NCBI RefSeq assembly: GCF_035688975.1
Contig: NZ_DASSMH010000092.1
Coordinates: 1-43,725, forward strand
Source: CALMNV01 sp035688975
GTDB taxonomy: Bacteria > Actinomycetota > Actinomycetes > Actinomycetales > Dermatophilaceae
Direction: 5' to 3'
DNA length: 43,725 bases
Part shown: piece by piece, positions 23,950-31,946 of the stretch
How the letters are laid out: each line of letters opens with the position of its first letter
Position numbering within the stretch: the first letter of the stretch is position 1
Notes under the pieces: model-generated
What the model was told of the DNA's origin: nothing
Databases searched by the model: none
Seen by the model: the letters and a program-made list of their open reading frames with translations, nothing else
Position numbers and translations under genes: made by a program

Positions 23950-24054
23950 GGGTCGACGGTAGCGACCCGCCCGCGGCGCCGGGCCCCTCGCGACAGGGCT
24001 GTCTAGAGTGGACGGGCCACCACTGCCGCGCAGGGCCTTCGCAAAGGAGAAGCG
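23950..24054. promoter_or_regulatory. Divergent glpK/glpD control region
   Basis: These 105 bases hold a -10-like TACCGT for glpK (minus strand, 23961-23956; leaderless) and TAGAGT for glpD (plus, 24004-24009). The glpD leader would be about 39 bases and carries the strong ribosome site AAAGGAG (24043-24049). Sharing one short region suggests that a single regulator could control both genes, but I saw no clear operator palindrome. Confidence 0.5.
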
Positions 24055-25794
24055 ATGACGACACCCGTGCGTCTCGACGGGGACTACCGCGCCCGATCGT
24101 GGGCCCGTCTCGGGAGCAAGCACTTCGACGTCCTCGTCATCGGCGGTGGCGTGACCGGCGCGGGGGCGGCCCTCGACGCGGCCACCCGCGGCCTGTCGAC
24201 GGCGCTCGTCGAGCAGCGCGACTTCGCCTCGGGCACCTCCTCCCGGTCCTCGAAGCTCTTCCACGGCGGCCTGCGCTACCTCGAGCAGATGAACTTCGAC
24301 CTCGTGCGTGAGGCGCTGCGCGAGCGGGAGCTCATGCTGAGCCGGATCGCGCCGCACCTCGTCCGGCCGGTGCCGTTCCTCTATCCGCTCAAGGGCCGGG
24401 TCTGGGAGCGGCCCTACGTCACGGCCGGTCTCACGCTCTACGACACCATCGGTGGGGGGCGCTCCGTGCCGCGCCACCGGCAGCTGACCCGCACCGGTGC
24501 CCTCAAGCTCGCGCCTGCGCTGCGCTCGGACTCGCTCACCGGCGGCCTGCTCTACTACGACGCCCAGGCCGACGACGCCCGGCACACGCTCACGACGGTG
24601 CGGACGGCGGCGGCATACGGCGCGACGGTCCTGAGCTCCGTCCGCGTGGTCGACCTCGTGCGAGCCGGCGAGCGCGTCGTCGGCGCCGTCGTCGAGGACG
24701 TCGAGACGGGTGAGCGCACCGAGGTGTCGACGTCGGTCGTCGTCAACGCCACGGGGGTGTGGACCGACGACATCCAGGCCATGGCCGGCGGCCGGGGCCG
24801 TTTCCACGTCCGGGCCAGCAAGGGCGTGCACGTCGTCGTCGCCCGCGACCGGATCAACTCCGAGACCGGCCTCATCCTGCGCACCGAGAAGTCGGTCCTC
24901 TTCGTCATCCCGTGGGGGACGCACTGGATCGTCGGCACGACCGACACCGACTGGGAGCTCGACCGCGCGCACCCGGCCGCCACGCGGGCCGACATCGACT
25001 ACATCCTGGGGCACATCAACGCCGTCCTCAAGGTGCCCCTCACGCCCGCCGACATCCAGGGCGTGTATGCCGGTCTGCGGCCCCTGCTCTCCGGCGAGAG
25101 CGAGGACACGTCGCAGCTCTCGCGCGAGCACGCGGTCGCGCGGTCGCAGCCCGGTCTCGTCTCCATCGCGGGCGGCAAGTACACGACCTACCGCGTGATG
25201 GCGGCCGACGCGATCGACGCCGCCCGGCAGGACATCGGCGGCGACGTGTCCGACAGCGTCACCGAGGACATCCCGCTCTCCGGCGCCGAGGGCTACGTCG
25301 CGCTCGTCAACCAGATCGACCGGCTGGCCCGGCACCAGGGGCTGCCGGTGTGGCGGGTCACCCACCTGCTCGAGCGCTACGGCTCCCTCGTGCACGAGCT
25401 GTTCGCCCTCGCGGAGTCCGATCGCTCGCTCTACGAGCCGCTGCCCGGTGCGGAGGAGTACCTCAAGGTCGAGGCGCTGTATGCCGTGACCCACGAGGCC
25501 GCGCTGCACCTCGACGACATCCTCACCCGGCGCACGCGCATCTCCATCGAGACCCCCTCCCGCGGCGTCGACTCGGCGCGCGCGGTGGCCGAGCTCGTCG
25601 GGCCGGTCCTCGGCTGGGATGCCGAACGGGTCGAGTCGGAGGTGGCGGCCTACGCCGCCCGGGTCGACGCCGAGCTCGAGTCGCAGAAGGAGCTCGTCGA
25701 CTCCGAAGCCAACGCCGAGCGGCTCAGCGCGCCGGACGCGCGGCGGATCCCGGTCAGCCGGGACCAGCCCGAGGAGCTCGCGGCCGGCGACTGA
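24055..25794 (+). CDS. glpD: Aerobic glycerol-3-phosphate dehydrogenase
   Basis: This 579-residue FAD enzyme oxidises glycerol 3-phosphate to dihydroxyacetone phosphate and passes electrons to the respiratory quinone pool at the inner membrane face. The FAD-binding motif is VLVIGGGVTGAGAALDAATRG (about 27-47). The conserved GTSSRSSKLFHGGLRYLE follows, and later IPWGTHWIVGTTDTD and SIAGGKYTTYRVMA are family signatures. The C-terminal domain (about 400-579) is the helical DAO_C region with a charged tail. The ATG has AAAGGAG six bases upstream. Together with the divergent glpK it makes the complete glycerol-to-DHAP route; no glpF uptake gene is visible in the window. Confidence 0.97.
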   Translation: MTTPVRLDGDYRARSWARLGSKHFDVLVIGGGVTGAGAALDAATRGLSTALVEQRDFASGTSSRSSKLFHGGLRYLEQMNFDLVREALRERELMLSRIAPHLVRPVPFLYPLKGRVWERPYVTAGLTLYDTIGGGRSVPRHRQLTRTGALKLAPALRSDSLTGGLLYYDAQADDARHTLTTVRTAAAYGATVLSSVRVVDLVRAGERVVGAVVEDVETGERTEVSTSVVVNATGVWTDDIQAMAGGRGRFHVRASKGVHVVVARDRINSETGLILRTEKSVLFVIPWGTHWIVGTTDTDWELDRAHPAATRADIDYILGHINAVLKVPLTPADIQGVYAGLRPLLSGESEDTSQLSREHAVARSQPGLVSIAGGKYTTYRVMAADAIDAARQDIGGDVSDSVTEDIPLSGAEGYVALVNQIDRLARHQGLPVWRVTHLLERYGSLVHELFALAESDRSLYEPLPGAEEYLKVEALYAVTHEAALHLDDILTRRTRISIETPSRGVDSARAVAELVGPVLGWDAERVESEVAAYAARVDAELESQKELVDSEANAERLSAPDARRIPVSRDQPEELAAGD

Positions 25795-25819
25795 GCCCGC
25801 GCCCTCTGCACCCTCTCAC

Positions 25820-25825
25820 TACGCT
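25820..25825 (+). promoter_or_regulatory. -10-like element TACGCT of ldh
   Basis: TACGCT ends seven bases before the A of ATG 25832, so transcription would start on the start codon. There is no Shine-Dalgarno sequence upstream. Confidence 0.45.
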
Positions 25826-25831
25826 GGCCGC

Positions 25832-26839
25832 ATGGTCCCCGACCCCGTGAGCCCGTCAGCGCCCGCCACCGCGTCAGAGCCGCCCGCCCGCCGCACCCAC
25901 CCCTCCAAGGTCGCCATCGTCGGCGCCGGCGCGGTCGGCGCGACGCTCGCCTACGCCACGCTCATCAAGGGCGCCGCCCGAGAAGTCGTCCTCTACGACG
26001 TCAACCGCGCCAAGGTGGACGCGGAGGTCCTCGACATCGGGCACGGCATCGAGTTCATGCCGATGGGCTCGATCTCCGGCTCCGACGACATCGGCATCTG
26101 CGCGGGCGCCGACATCGTCGTCGTCACCGCCGGCGCCAAGCAGAGGCCCGGGCAGAGCCGGATGGATCTCGCCGAGGCGACGATCAACCTCACGAAGACG
26201 CTCGTCCCGCGTCTCGTCGACGTCGCGCCCGAGGCCATCCACCTCATGGTGACCAACCCCGTGGACGTCGTCACGCACGTCGCGCTGAAGCTGTCGGGGC
26301 TGCCCTCGCACCAGCTCTTCGGCTCCGGCACGGTGCTCGACTCCTCCCGCCTGCGCTGGCTCATCGCGCTGCGGACGGGGGTCGCGGTCCACAACGTGCA
26401 CGCCTACATGGTCGGGGAGCACGGGGACACGGAGTTCCCTCTGTGGAGCGCGTCGAGCATCGCCTCGATCCCCCTGCTCGACTGGCCGCAGACCGGCGCG
26501 AACAAGCTCGACGCGACCGACCGGGAGGAGATCGCCCGCGACGTCGTCGGCGCGGCCTACAAGATCATCGAGGGCAAGGGTGCGACGAACTACGCGGTCG
26601 CCCTCGCGGGCGCCCGGATCATCGAGGCGATCCTGCGCGACGAGCACCGCGTGCTGCCCGTGTCCTCGCTCCTGACCGACTACGCCGGCATCAGCGACGT
26701 GTGCCTGTCCGTGCCGAGCATCGTCGGCAGCGAGGGAGTCCGGTCCACCCTGCACGTGCCGATGAACGACGAGGAGGCGGCCCTGCTGCGGGCGAGCGCC
26801 GAGCGCATCCGGTCGGTCGCGGCGGCCTTCGGCTTCTGA
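25832..26839 (+). CDS. ldh: L-lactate dehydrogenase
   Basis: This 335-residue NAD-dependent cytosolic enzyme interconverts pyruvate and L-lactate. The dinucleotide motif GAGAVG is at residues 31-36, with the NAD-selecting acidic residue in LYDVNRAKV. Q104 in AGAKQRPGQSR marks lactate rather than malate specificity, since malate dehydrogenase has Arg there. D170 and R173 lie in LDSSRLR, and the catalytic His is H197 in VGEHGDTE. An N-terminal extension of about 24 residues rich in Pro/Ala/Ser (MVPDPVSPSAPATASEPP) precedes the fold and is longer than usual. ATG 25832 is nevertheless supported by the -10-like element exactly seven bases away. It is the last gene of the glp-ldh cluster. Confidence 0.95.
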   Translation: MVPDPVSPSAPATASEPPARRTHPSKVAIVGAGAVGATLAYATLIKGAAREVVLYDVNRAKVDAEVLDIGHGIEFMPMGSISGSDDIGICAGADIVVVTAGAKQRPGQSRMDLAEATINLTKTLVPRLVDVAPEAIHLMVTNPVDVVTHVALKLSGLPSHQLFGSGTVLDSSRLRWLIALRTGVAVHNVHAYMVGEHGDTEFPLWSASSIASIPLLDWPQTGANKLDATDREEIARDVVGAAYKIIEGKGATNYAVALAGARIIEAILRDEHRVLPVSSLLTDYAGISDVCLSVPSIVGSEGVRSTLHVPMNDEEAALLRASAERIRSVAAAFGF

Positions 26840-26864
26840 GAGCGCCCCACACGCGAGGGGCGGC

Positions 26865-28238
26865 GTGGTGGACGGGCCCATGGCGGGGGAGCACCGGCTG
26901 CTGACCCTGGCGATCCTCGCCCTCGTCACCATCATCGCCTTCGAGGCGATGGCCGTCTCGACGGCGATGCCGGTCGTCGCCCGGGAGCTCGACGCCGTGC
27001 GGTCCTACGGCCTCGCCTTCTCGTTCCTGCTCACCGCCGAGCTGCTCGGCATCGTCCTGTCCGGCCTCTGGTCGGACCGACGCGGCCCCCTGCCGGTGCT
27101 CGTCGCCGGCCAGCTCCTCTTCGCCGTCGGGTGCGTCACGGCCGGCCTCGCGGTGGGCTTCCCCATGCTGCTCCTCGGCCGCCTCGTCGCCGGCCTCGGG
27201 TCCGGCCTCGACATCGTGGCCATCTACGTGGTCATCGGCCGGTCCTACCCGGAGGCGCTGCGCCCCAAGGTGTTCAGCTGGATCTCGGCCGCCTGGGTCC
27301 TCCCCTCGCTCGCCGGGCCGCCCGTGGCCGGGCTGCTCACGACGACGTGGTCCTGGCGTTGGGTCTTCCTCGTCGTCGTGGCGCCCATCGCGGTGACCTT
27401 CGCGGTGGTGCTCAGCCAGCGAGGCCGCATCGTGGGCGACGCCCCGCGGCCGGCGGGCGACGGGTCGCAGCGCCGCGTCGCCTGGCTCGGCCTCGCCGTG
27501 GCGGTGGCTGCCGGAGCGATGCAGGTCGGGGCCGAGCGGCTCGTCCCCCTCGACCCGGGCGCCCTGCTGCTCACCGCCGCGGGCCTGGCGGCGGTGGCGC
27601 TGGTCTTTCCCCGGCTCGTCCCCCACGGCACGCTGTGGATGGCGCGCGGCCTGCCTGCCGTGCTGGCCAGCCGGTTCCTGCTCACGGCGGCGTTCAACGG
27701 CGCCATGACCTTCGTGCCGTTGATGCTCGTGGCCTCCCGAGGTCTGACCCCGGCGTTGTCCGGGCTCATGCTCTCCATCGGCGCGCTCGGGTGGTCCCTC
27801 GGGTCCTTCCTGCAGGGCCGCGAGCCGCTCGCGGCGCACAAGGCGGCGCTCGTGTCGACCGGCGGCGCCTGCCTCAGCGCCGGGACCGCCGCGCTCGCCG
27901 TCGTCGCCGCGCTGGGCCTGCACCACGTCGTCGTGGGTGTCGCATCGGCGCTGTGCGGTCTCGGGATGGGCCTGGCCATGTCGGCCACCTCCGTCCTCTC
28001 CCTCTCGCTCAGCCCTCTGGAGCAGCACGGGAGCACCGCGTCGTCGCTCAACCTTGCCGACGTCCTCGGCAGCGTCATGGGGATCTCCGTCGCCGGGGCG
28101 GTCTTCGCCGCCCTGCACGACCCGGCGGGAGCAGACGTGGCGGTCTTCGTGCTCATGTGGAGCGTCCTCGCCGGGGTCGCGGCGCTCGTCGTGCCCGGCG
28201 GCCAGCGGACCCGCCCCGGTGCGACGATGGGGACGTGA
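26865..28238 (+). CDS. MFS transporter (multidrug-type)
   Basis: This 457-residue membrane transporter starts with a helix holding AFEAMAVSTAMPVVARELD, the position of the LDxTIVNVALP motif of drug/H+ antiporters. GLWSDRRGPLPVLVAGQLLF is the MFS loop 2-3 motif, and GRLVAGLGSGLDIVAIYVVIGRSYP the antiporter motif C-like region. About 13-14 helices can be drawn. The substrate cannot be told. GTG 26865 (or GTG 26868) is preferred over ATG 26880 because GAGGGG lies about six bases before it. The stop codon overlaps the next gene's GTG (GTGA), which couples the transporter to a putative signalling nucleotidyltransferase. Confidence 0.9.
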   Translation: MVDGPMAGEHRLLTLAILALVTIIAFEAMAVSTAMPVVARELDAVRSYGLAFSFLLTAELLGIVLSGLWSDRRGPLPVLVAGQLLFAVGCVTAGLAVGFPMLLLGRLVAGLGSGLDIVAIYVVIGRSYPEALRPKVFSWISAAWVLPSLAGPPVAGLLTTTWSWRWVFLVVVAPIAVTFAVVLSQRGRIVGDAPRPAGDGSQRRVAWLGLAVAVAAGAMQVGAERLVPLDPGALLLTAAGLAAVALVFPRLVPHGTLWMARGLPAVLASRFLLTAAFNGAMTFVPLMLVASRGLTPALSGLMLSIGALGWSLGSFLQGREPLAAHKAALVSTGGACLSAGTAALAVVAALGLHHVVVGVASALCGLGMGLAMSATSVLSLSLSPLEQHGSTASSLNLADVLGSVMGISVAGAVFAALHDPAGADVAVFVLMWSVLAGVAALVVPGGQRTRPGATMGT

Positions 28239-30094
28239 CCGACGTCGAGATCTCCGAGGTGGTGGAGTTCCTCGCCGATCAGGCTCCGTGGGCGGTCCTG
28301 GGCGAGACAGAGCTGCGCAGCCTGTCGCGTCGCCTCAGCATCCGCTACGCGCGTCGGGGCACCGCGCTCATGACGGTCGGGGCCGCCAACGACGAGGTCT
28401 TCGTCGTCCGGTCCGGCGCCGTGCAGGTCGACGACGACAGCGGCCGGCTCGTCGAGCGGTGCGGCGAGGGCGGCTCGTTCGGCACGACGACGCTCGACGG
28501 CTCGGCCTCGCGCTTCGCCGTCACCGCGATCGAGGACGCGCTGCTGCTCGTCGTGCCCGGACCGGTGTTCCGCGAGGTCACCTCGGCCCACCCCGCCGTC
28601 GCCGAGTTCTTCTCGGAGCAGCGGGCGACCAGGCTGCGGCGAGCCCTGGAGACGGTCCACGCCGCGCAGCGCGGGGCCGAGCTCCAGACCCCGGTCGGTG
28701 ACCTCGTGCGCCGGCCGCCCGTGGCCGCCGCCGGGCACACCACCATCCGAGAGGCCGCCGCGACCATGGCCCGCGAGGGAGTGTCCTCCCTCCTCGTCGT
28801 GGACGGCGGCCGGCTCGTCGGCATCGTCACCGACCGCGACCTGCGCAACCGGGTGCTCGCGTCCGGCCGGGACCCCGGGGACGCCGTGCAGACCATCATG
28901 ACGGCCGAGCCCGTCGTGGCCGCGCCCGACGACCGTGCCCTCGACGTCGTGTTGCGGATGACCTCCCGCAACATCCACCACGTGCCGGTCGTGCGAGGGG
29001 ACGAGCCGGTCGGCATGGTGACGAGCTCCGACGTGCTGCAGCTCGCGCAGGCCGACCCCGTCGCGCTCGTCGGCGAGGCGGCCAAGCAGCGGGACGTCGC
29101 GGGGCTGGCGCGGATCGCGTCCCGGCTGCCAGAGGTCGTCGAGCGGCTCGTGGCCTCGGACGCTCCCGCTGACGGCGTCGCCCGGATCGTCACCGCGGTG
29201 GGCGACGCCATCGCGCGCCGGCTGCTCGTCCTGGCGGAGGAGTCGCTGGGGCCGGCGCCGGCGGCATACTGCTGGGTCGTGCTCGGCTCACAGGCCCGGC
29301 TCGAGCAGGGACTCGGGAGCGACCAGGACAACGCCCTCGTCGTCGCCGACGACGCGGATCCGGCCGACGCACCGTGGTTCGAGGCGCTGGCGCGGTTCGT
29401 CGTCGACGGGCTCGTCGAGTGCGGCTACCCGAGGTGCCCGGGCGACGTCATGGCCACCAACCCGGCCTGGCGGCAGCCGCTCGCGGCCTGGCGTCGGCTC
29501 TTCGCCGGCTGGCTCCACGCGCCGGTGCCCGAGGCGGTGCTGCGCTCGGCCATCTTCTTCGACCTGCGCGCGCTGCACGGAGACCCCGCGCTGCTCACGC
29601 CGCTACAGCGCCTCGTGCAGACGGCGGCGCCGCAGAGCGGGCGTTTCCTCGCGCACCTGGCCAAGCACGCGGTCGCCAACGAGCCGCCGCTCGGGTTCTT
29701 CCGCGGCTTCGTCCTCGAGCGGGAAGGCCAGCACCGCGCCACCCTGGACCTCAAGCGCGGGGGGGTCGGCGCGGTCGTCGAACTGGCGCGGGTGCTCGCC
29801 CTGAGCCGTGGACTCCCGCACGTGGGCACCGCGGCGCGGATCACGGCGGCCGCCGGTGCCGGCGCCATCGACCCACGGGCCGCGGCGGACCTGCGGGACG
29901 CCTACGAGTTCATCCGCCACGTGCGGCTCACCCACCAGGCCCGGCAGGTGCGGGCCGGGCTGCCTCCCGACAACTTCGTCGCGCCCTCGGAGCTGAGCGG
30001 CTTCGACAAGCGACACCTGCGCGACGCCTTCGCCGTCGTCCGCACCGCCCAGCACACGCTCGCCCGCAGCTACTCGCTCGGCTTCGTCTCGTGA
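28235..30094 (+). CDS. cNMP-binding / CBS / DUF294 nucleotidyltransferase
   Basis: This 619-residue cytosolic regulatory protein has four modules. A cyclic-nucleotide-binding-like beta roll is at about 20-130, with GGSFGTTTLDGSASRF in place of the phosphate cassette. Paired CBS domains at about 150-270 (TIREAAATMAREGVSSLLVV and VVLRMTSRNIHHVPVV) probably sense adenine nucleotides. The nucleotidyltransferase domain of the GlnD type has the GS motif and the DxD acidic pair in GSQARLEQGLGSDQDN (about 350-365). A helical DUF294 C-terminal domain follows to the end. The family is linked to signalling at acetate or cation uptake genes elsewhere; here it is coupled to an MFS gene instead. GTG starts overlap on both sides (28235 and 30091). 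Confidence 0.92.
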   Translation: MTDVEISEVVEFLADQAPWAVLGETELRSLSRRLSIRYARRGTALMTVGAANDEVFVVRSGAVQVDDDSGRLVERCGEGGSFGTTTLDGSASRFAVTAIEDALLLVVPGPVFREVTSAHPAVAEFFSEQRATRLRRALETVHAAQRGAELQTPVGDLVRRPPVAAAGHTTIREAAATMAREGVSSLLVVDGGRLVGIVTDRDLRNRVLASGRDPGDAVQTIMTAEPVVAAPDDRALDVVLRMTSRNIHHVPVVRGDEPVGMVTSSDVLQLAQADPVALVGEAAKQRDVAGLARIASRLPEVVERLVASDAPADGVARIVTAVGDAIARRLLVLAEESLGPAPAAYCWVVLGSQARLEQGLGSDQDNALVVADDADPADAPWFEALARFVVDGLVECGYPRCPGDVMATNPAWRQPLAAWRRLFAGWLHAPVPEAVLRSAIFFDLRALHGDPALLTPLQRLVQTAAPQSGRFLAHLAKHAVANEPPLGFFRGFVLEREGQHRATLDLKRGGVGAVVELARVLALSRGLPHVGTAARITAAAGAGAIDPRAAADLRDAYEFIRHVRLTHQARQVRAGLPPDNFVAPSELSGFDKRHLRDAFAVVRTAQHTLARSYSLGFVS

Positions 30095-30777
30095 TCCTCG
30101 ACCGGCTGGCACCCGCGGGCCGACGGCGCCGTCTCGCCGGGCAGGTGCCGCCGGGCCCGCTGCGGACGTACCTCGAGACCCCACCTCCCGGGCCGGGCAC
30201 CGACGTGACGCGACTGCCCCTGCTCGCCCTCGACCTCGAGACGACCGGCCTCGACCCGCGCCGCGACGCCATCCTCTCCGCCGGGTTCGTCCCGCTCGAC
30301 GGGCTCGAGATCACACTCTCCGGATCGGATGAGATCCTCTGTCGCGCTGACGTTCCCGTCGGGCAGAGCGCCGCGGTGCACGGCCTCACCGACGACGAGC
30401 TCCGGTCAGGCGTGGCGCTCGACGAGCTCGTGCAGCGCATCGCGGAGGCGCTGACCGGACGCGTCCTGCTCGCCCACCACGCACCGCTCGAGACCGGTTT
30501 CCTCACGGCGGCCGCCCAGCGGCTCTTCGGGGTGCCCTTCCCCGCGGCGGTCGTGGACACGATGGAGCTGCAGCGCCGGCTGCTCGGTCAGGCCCACGAG
30601 GCAGCCATCCCGCCGGGCGCGCTCCGCCTCCCGACCGCGCGGGCCCACCTCGGGCTGCCCCGGCACCGGGCCCACCGGGCGCTCGGCGACGCGGTCGCGG
30701 CAGCCGAGCTCTACCTCGCCCAGGTGGCCCGCCTCGGCGGGGGCAAGCCGATGACGCTGCGGGCACTGCAGCGATGA
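30091..30777 (+). CDS. DEDDh 3'-5' exonuclease (DnaQ-like)
   Basis: This 228-residue nuclease domain has Exo I at LALDLETTGLD (D48, E50) and Exo III as HRALGDAVAAAE, with the catalytic His and Asp. Exo II reads AHHAPLETGFL, where the usual Asp of the NxxFDxxFL motif is Glu (E134). The substitution is conservative, but it makes activity less certain. A basic, Pro-rich N terminus (residues 1-40) precedes the fold. It overlaps the DUF294 gene by GTGA, and this pair is common in bacteria, suggesting that the two act together. It is unlikely to be the replicative proofreading subunit. Convergent nei lies beyond a strong hairpin. Confidence 0.88.
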   Translation: MILDRLAPAGRRRRLAGQVPPGPLRTYLETPPPGPGTDVTRLPLLALDLETTGLDPRRDAILSAGFVPLDGLEITLSGSDEILCRADVPVGQSAAVHGLTDDELRSGVALDELVQRIAEALTGRVLLAHHAPLETGFLTAAAQRLFGVPFPAAVVDTMELQRRLLGQAHEAAIPPGALRLPTARAHLGLPRHRAHRALGDAVAAAELYLAQVARLGGGKPMTLRALQR

Positions 30778-30819
30778 GCCCCCTCGAGTGGCCGGTTTGG
30801 TGCGCAGGCCTGCCGGTCG

Positions 30820-30856
30820 CTACGTCACTGCTGCCCCAGCGGGAGCAGTGACGTAG
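30820..30856. terminator. 13-bp perfect hairpin between convergent exonuclease and nei genes
   Basis: CTACGTCACTGCT (30820-30832) pairs perfectly with AGCAGTGACGTAG (30844-30856) around an 11-base loop. It sits mid-way between the two stop codons and should end transcription from both sides. It is the strongest stem-loop seen in the window. A single degenerate copy of the palindromic repeat (CTCGAGTGGCC) lies just before it at 30783. Confidence 0.75.
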
Positions 30857-30905
30857 TCAGCCCGGGGAGAGGCCCCGGATGGCGGGCCACCGCCGGGCTC
30901 GACGC

Positions 30906-31757
30906 TCAGCGCCGTCGACCGCTCGAACCGAGAGGCACCTGCCGCCGGCCGTCGTCGGTCGGCCCGAGCCCGCCCTGGCAGGTGGGGCAGTAGAACATCG
31001 TGCGCTCCCGCATCGGTGGCCCGATGGGCGCGACCCGCACGAGCCCGCCGCACCGTCGGCACGGCCGACCGCTGCGGCCATGGACGTATGCCGTCTCCCC
31101 CCGCCGCCGAGAGCCGGTGCTCGTCTGCACGACGTCGACTCGCGCCCCCTCGAGCAGTCGGTGGGCGCGGGCGACGAGCCGCTCGACCACTGTCGGCCCG
31201 AGCTCGGCGGCCACCGCCCACGGGTGGACGCGCTCGAGGAAGAGCGTCTCGGCGGTCCACAGGGTGCCGAGCCCCGCGAGGTTGCGCTGGTCGAGCAGGG
31301 CCCCGCCGACCGTGGCCGTTGACGCGAGCACGTTGGAGACGGCCACCTCGGGGTCCCAGTCTGGGCCGAGGACGTCGGGCCCGAGGTGCCCGACGAGCTC
31401 GGACTCGCGAGCCGTCGGCACGAGGTCGAGCATCCCGAGCCGCAGGCCGAGCGCCGCCCAGTCCGCGGCTGCGACGAGGGCACGCAGGTCGGCCGACCGG
31501 CGCCAGCGCGCCGCGAGCGTCGGCGTCGCCTCGATGCGCCACTGCCCTTCCATCCGCAGGTGCGAGTGGAGCGTGATGCCCCCTTCGAGGCGGTGCAGCA
31601 GGTGCTTGCCGCGGCTGCACACCTCGAGCGTGGCCCGCCCGGTCACGTCGGCGGTCGCGAGCGAGGGCCAGCGCAGGTCCGACTCGATGATGGGCTTGCC
31701 GGCGAGAGCGGCGTGGAGTCGCTGCGCGGTCCGCCACACGGTGTCGCCCTCGGGCAA
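30906..31757 (-). CDS. nei: Fpg/Nei-family DNA glycosylase/AP lyase (Nei2-like)
   Basis: This 283-residue base-excision repair enzyme removes oxidised bases and cleaves abasic sites. The N terminus is M-P-E-G-D-T-V-W, with the catalytic Pro2 and Glu3 and the Thr-Val-Trp of the Nei branch. K51 lies in SRGKHLLH. The helix-two-turn-helix is around QRNLAGLGTLW (157-167). The zinc finger is C233, C236, C257, C260. Because Pro2 must follow the initiator, the start has to be TTG at 31757, an unusual codon; AAGGAAGGG lies about 11-19 bases upstream. In mycobacteria nei2 sits directly beside lhr; here lhr is 1.5 kb away on the same strand. Confidence 0.94.
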   Translation of the reverse strand: MPEGDTVWRTAQRLHAALAGKPIIESDLRWPSLATADVTGRATLEVCSRGKHLLHRLEGGITLHSHLRMEGQWRIEATPTLAARWRRSADLRALVAAADWAALGLRLGMLDLVPTARESELVGHLGPDVLGPDWDPEVAVSNVLASTATVGGALLDQRNLAGLGTLWTAETLFLERVHPWAVAAELGPTVVERLVARAHRLLEGARVDVVQTSTGSRRRGETAYVHGRSGRPCRRCGGLVRVAPIGPPMRERTMFYCPTCQGGLGPTDDGRRQVPLGSSGRRR

Positions 31758-31820
31758 CGGCTCATCCCTTCCTTGGCGGTTCGGCCAGCTCGTGCATGTC
31801 TGCCAGGAGCTCGCCGTCGC

Positions 31821-31870
31821 GATCCTGGTCGCCGATCCTGTCGCCCATCCTGGTCACCCATCCGGTCCGG
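31821..31870. repeat. Imperfect 13-bp tandem repeats between nei and the CHRD gene
   Basis: The unit GATCCTGGTCGCC recurs about four times with changes (31821, 31834, 31847, and a partial copy at 31860). It fills part of the 189-base divergent region. It could be a binding array or simple slippage. Confidence 0.6.
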
Positions 31871-31899
31871 CCGCGGCTCCGAACTACTGGGTGGGTCAA

Positions 31900-31912
31900 G
31901 GTGTGCCACACC
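31900..31912. promoter_or_regulatory. 13-base palindrome upstream of the CHRD gene
   Basis: GGTGTGCCACACC is a perfect palindrome with one central base. It ends 34 bases before ATG 31947, a plausible operator position. The ribosome site AGGAGGA (31934-31940) follows. The regulator is unknown. Confidence 0.4.
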
Positions 31913-31946
31913 GCGGGGGAGACCCAGACTGTAGGAGGACGTTTCC

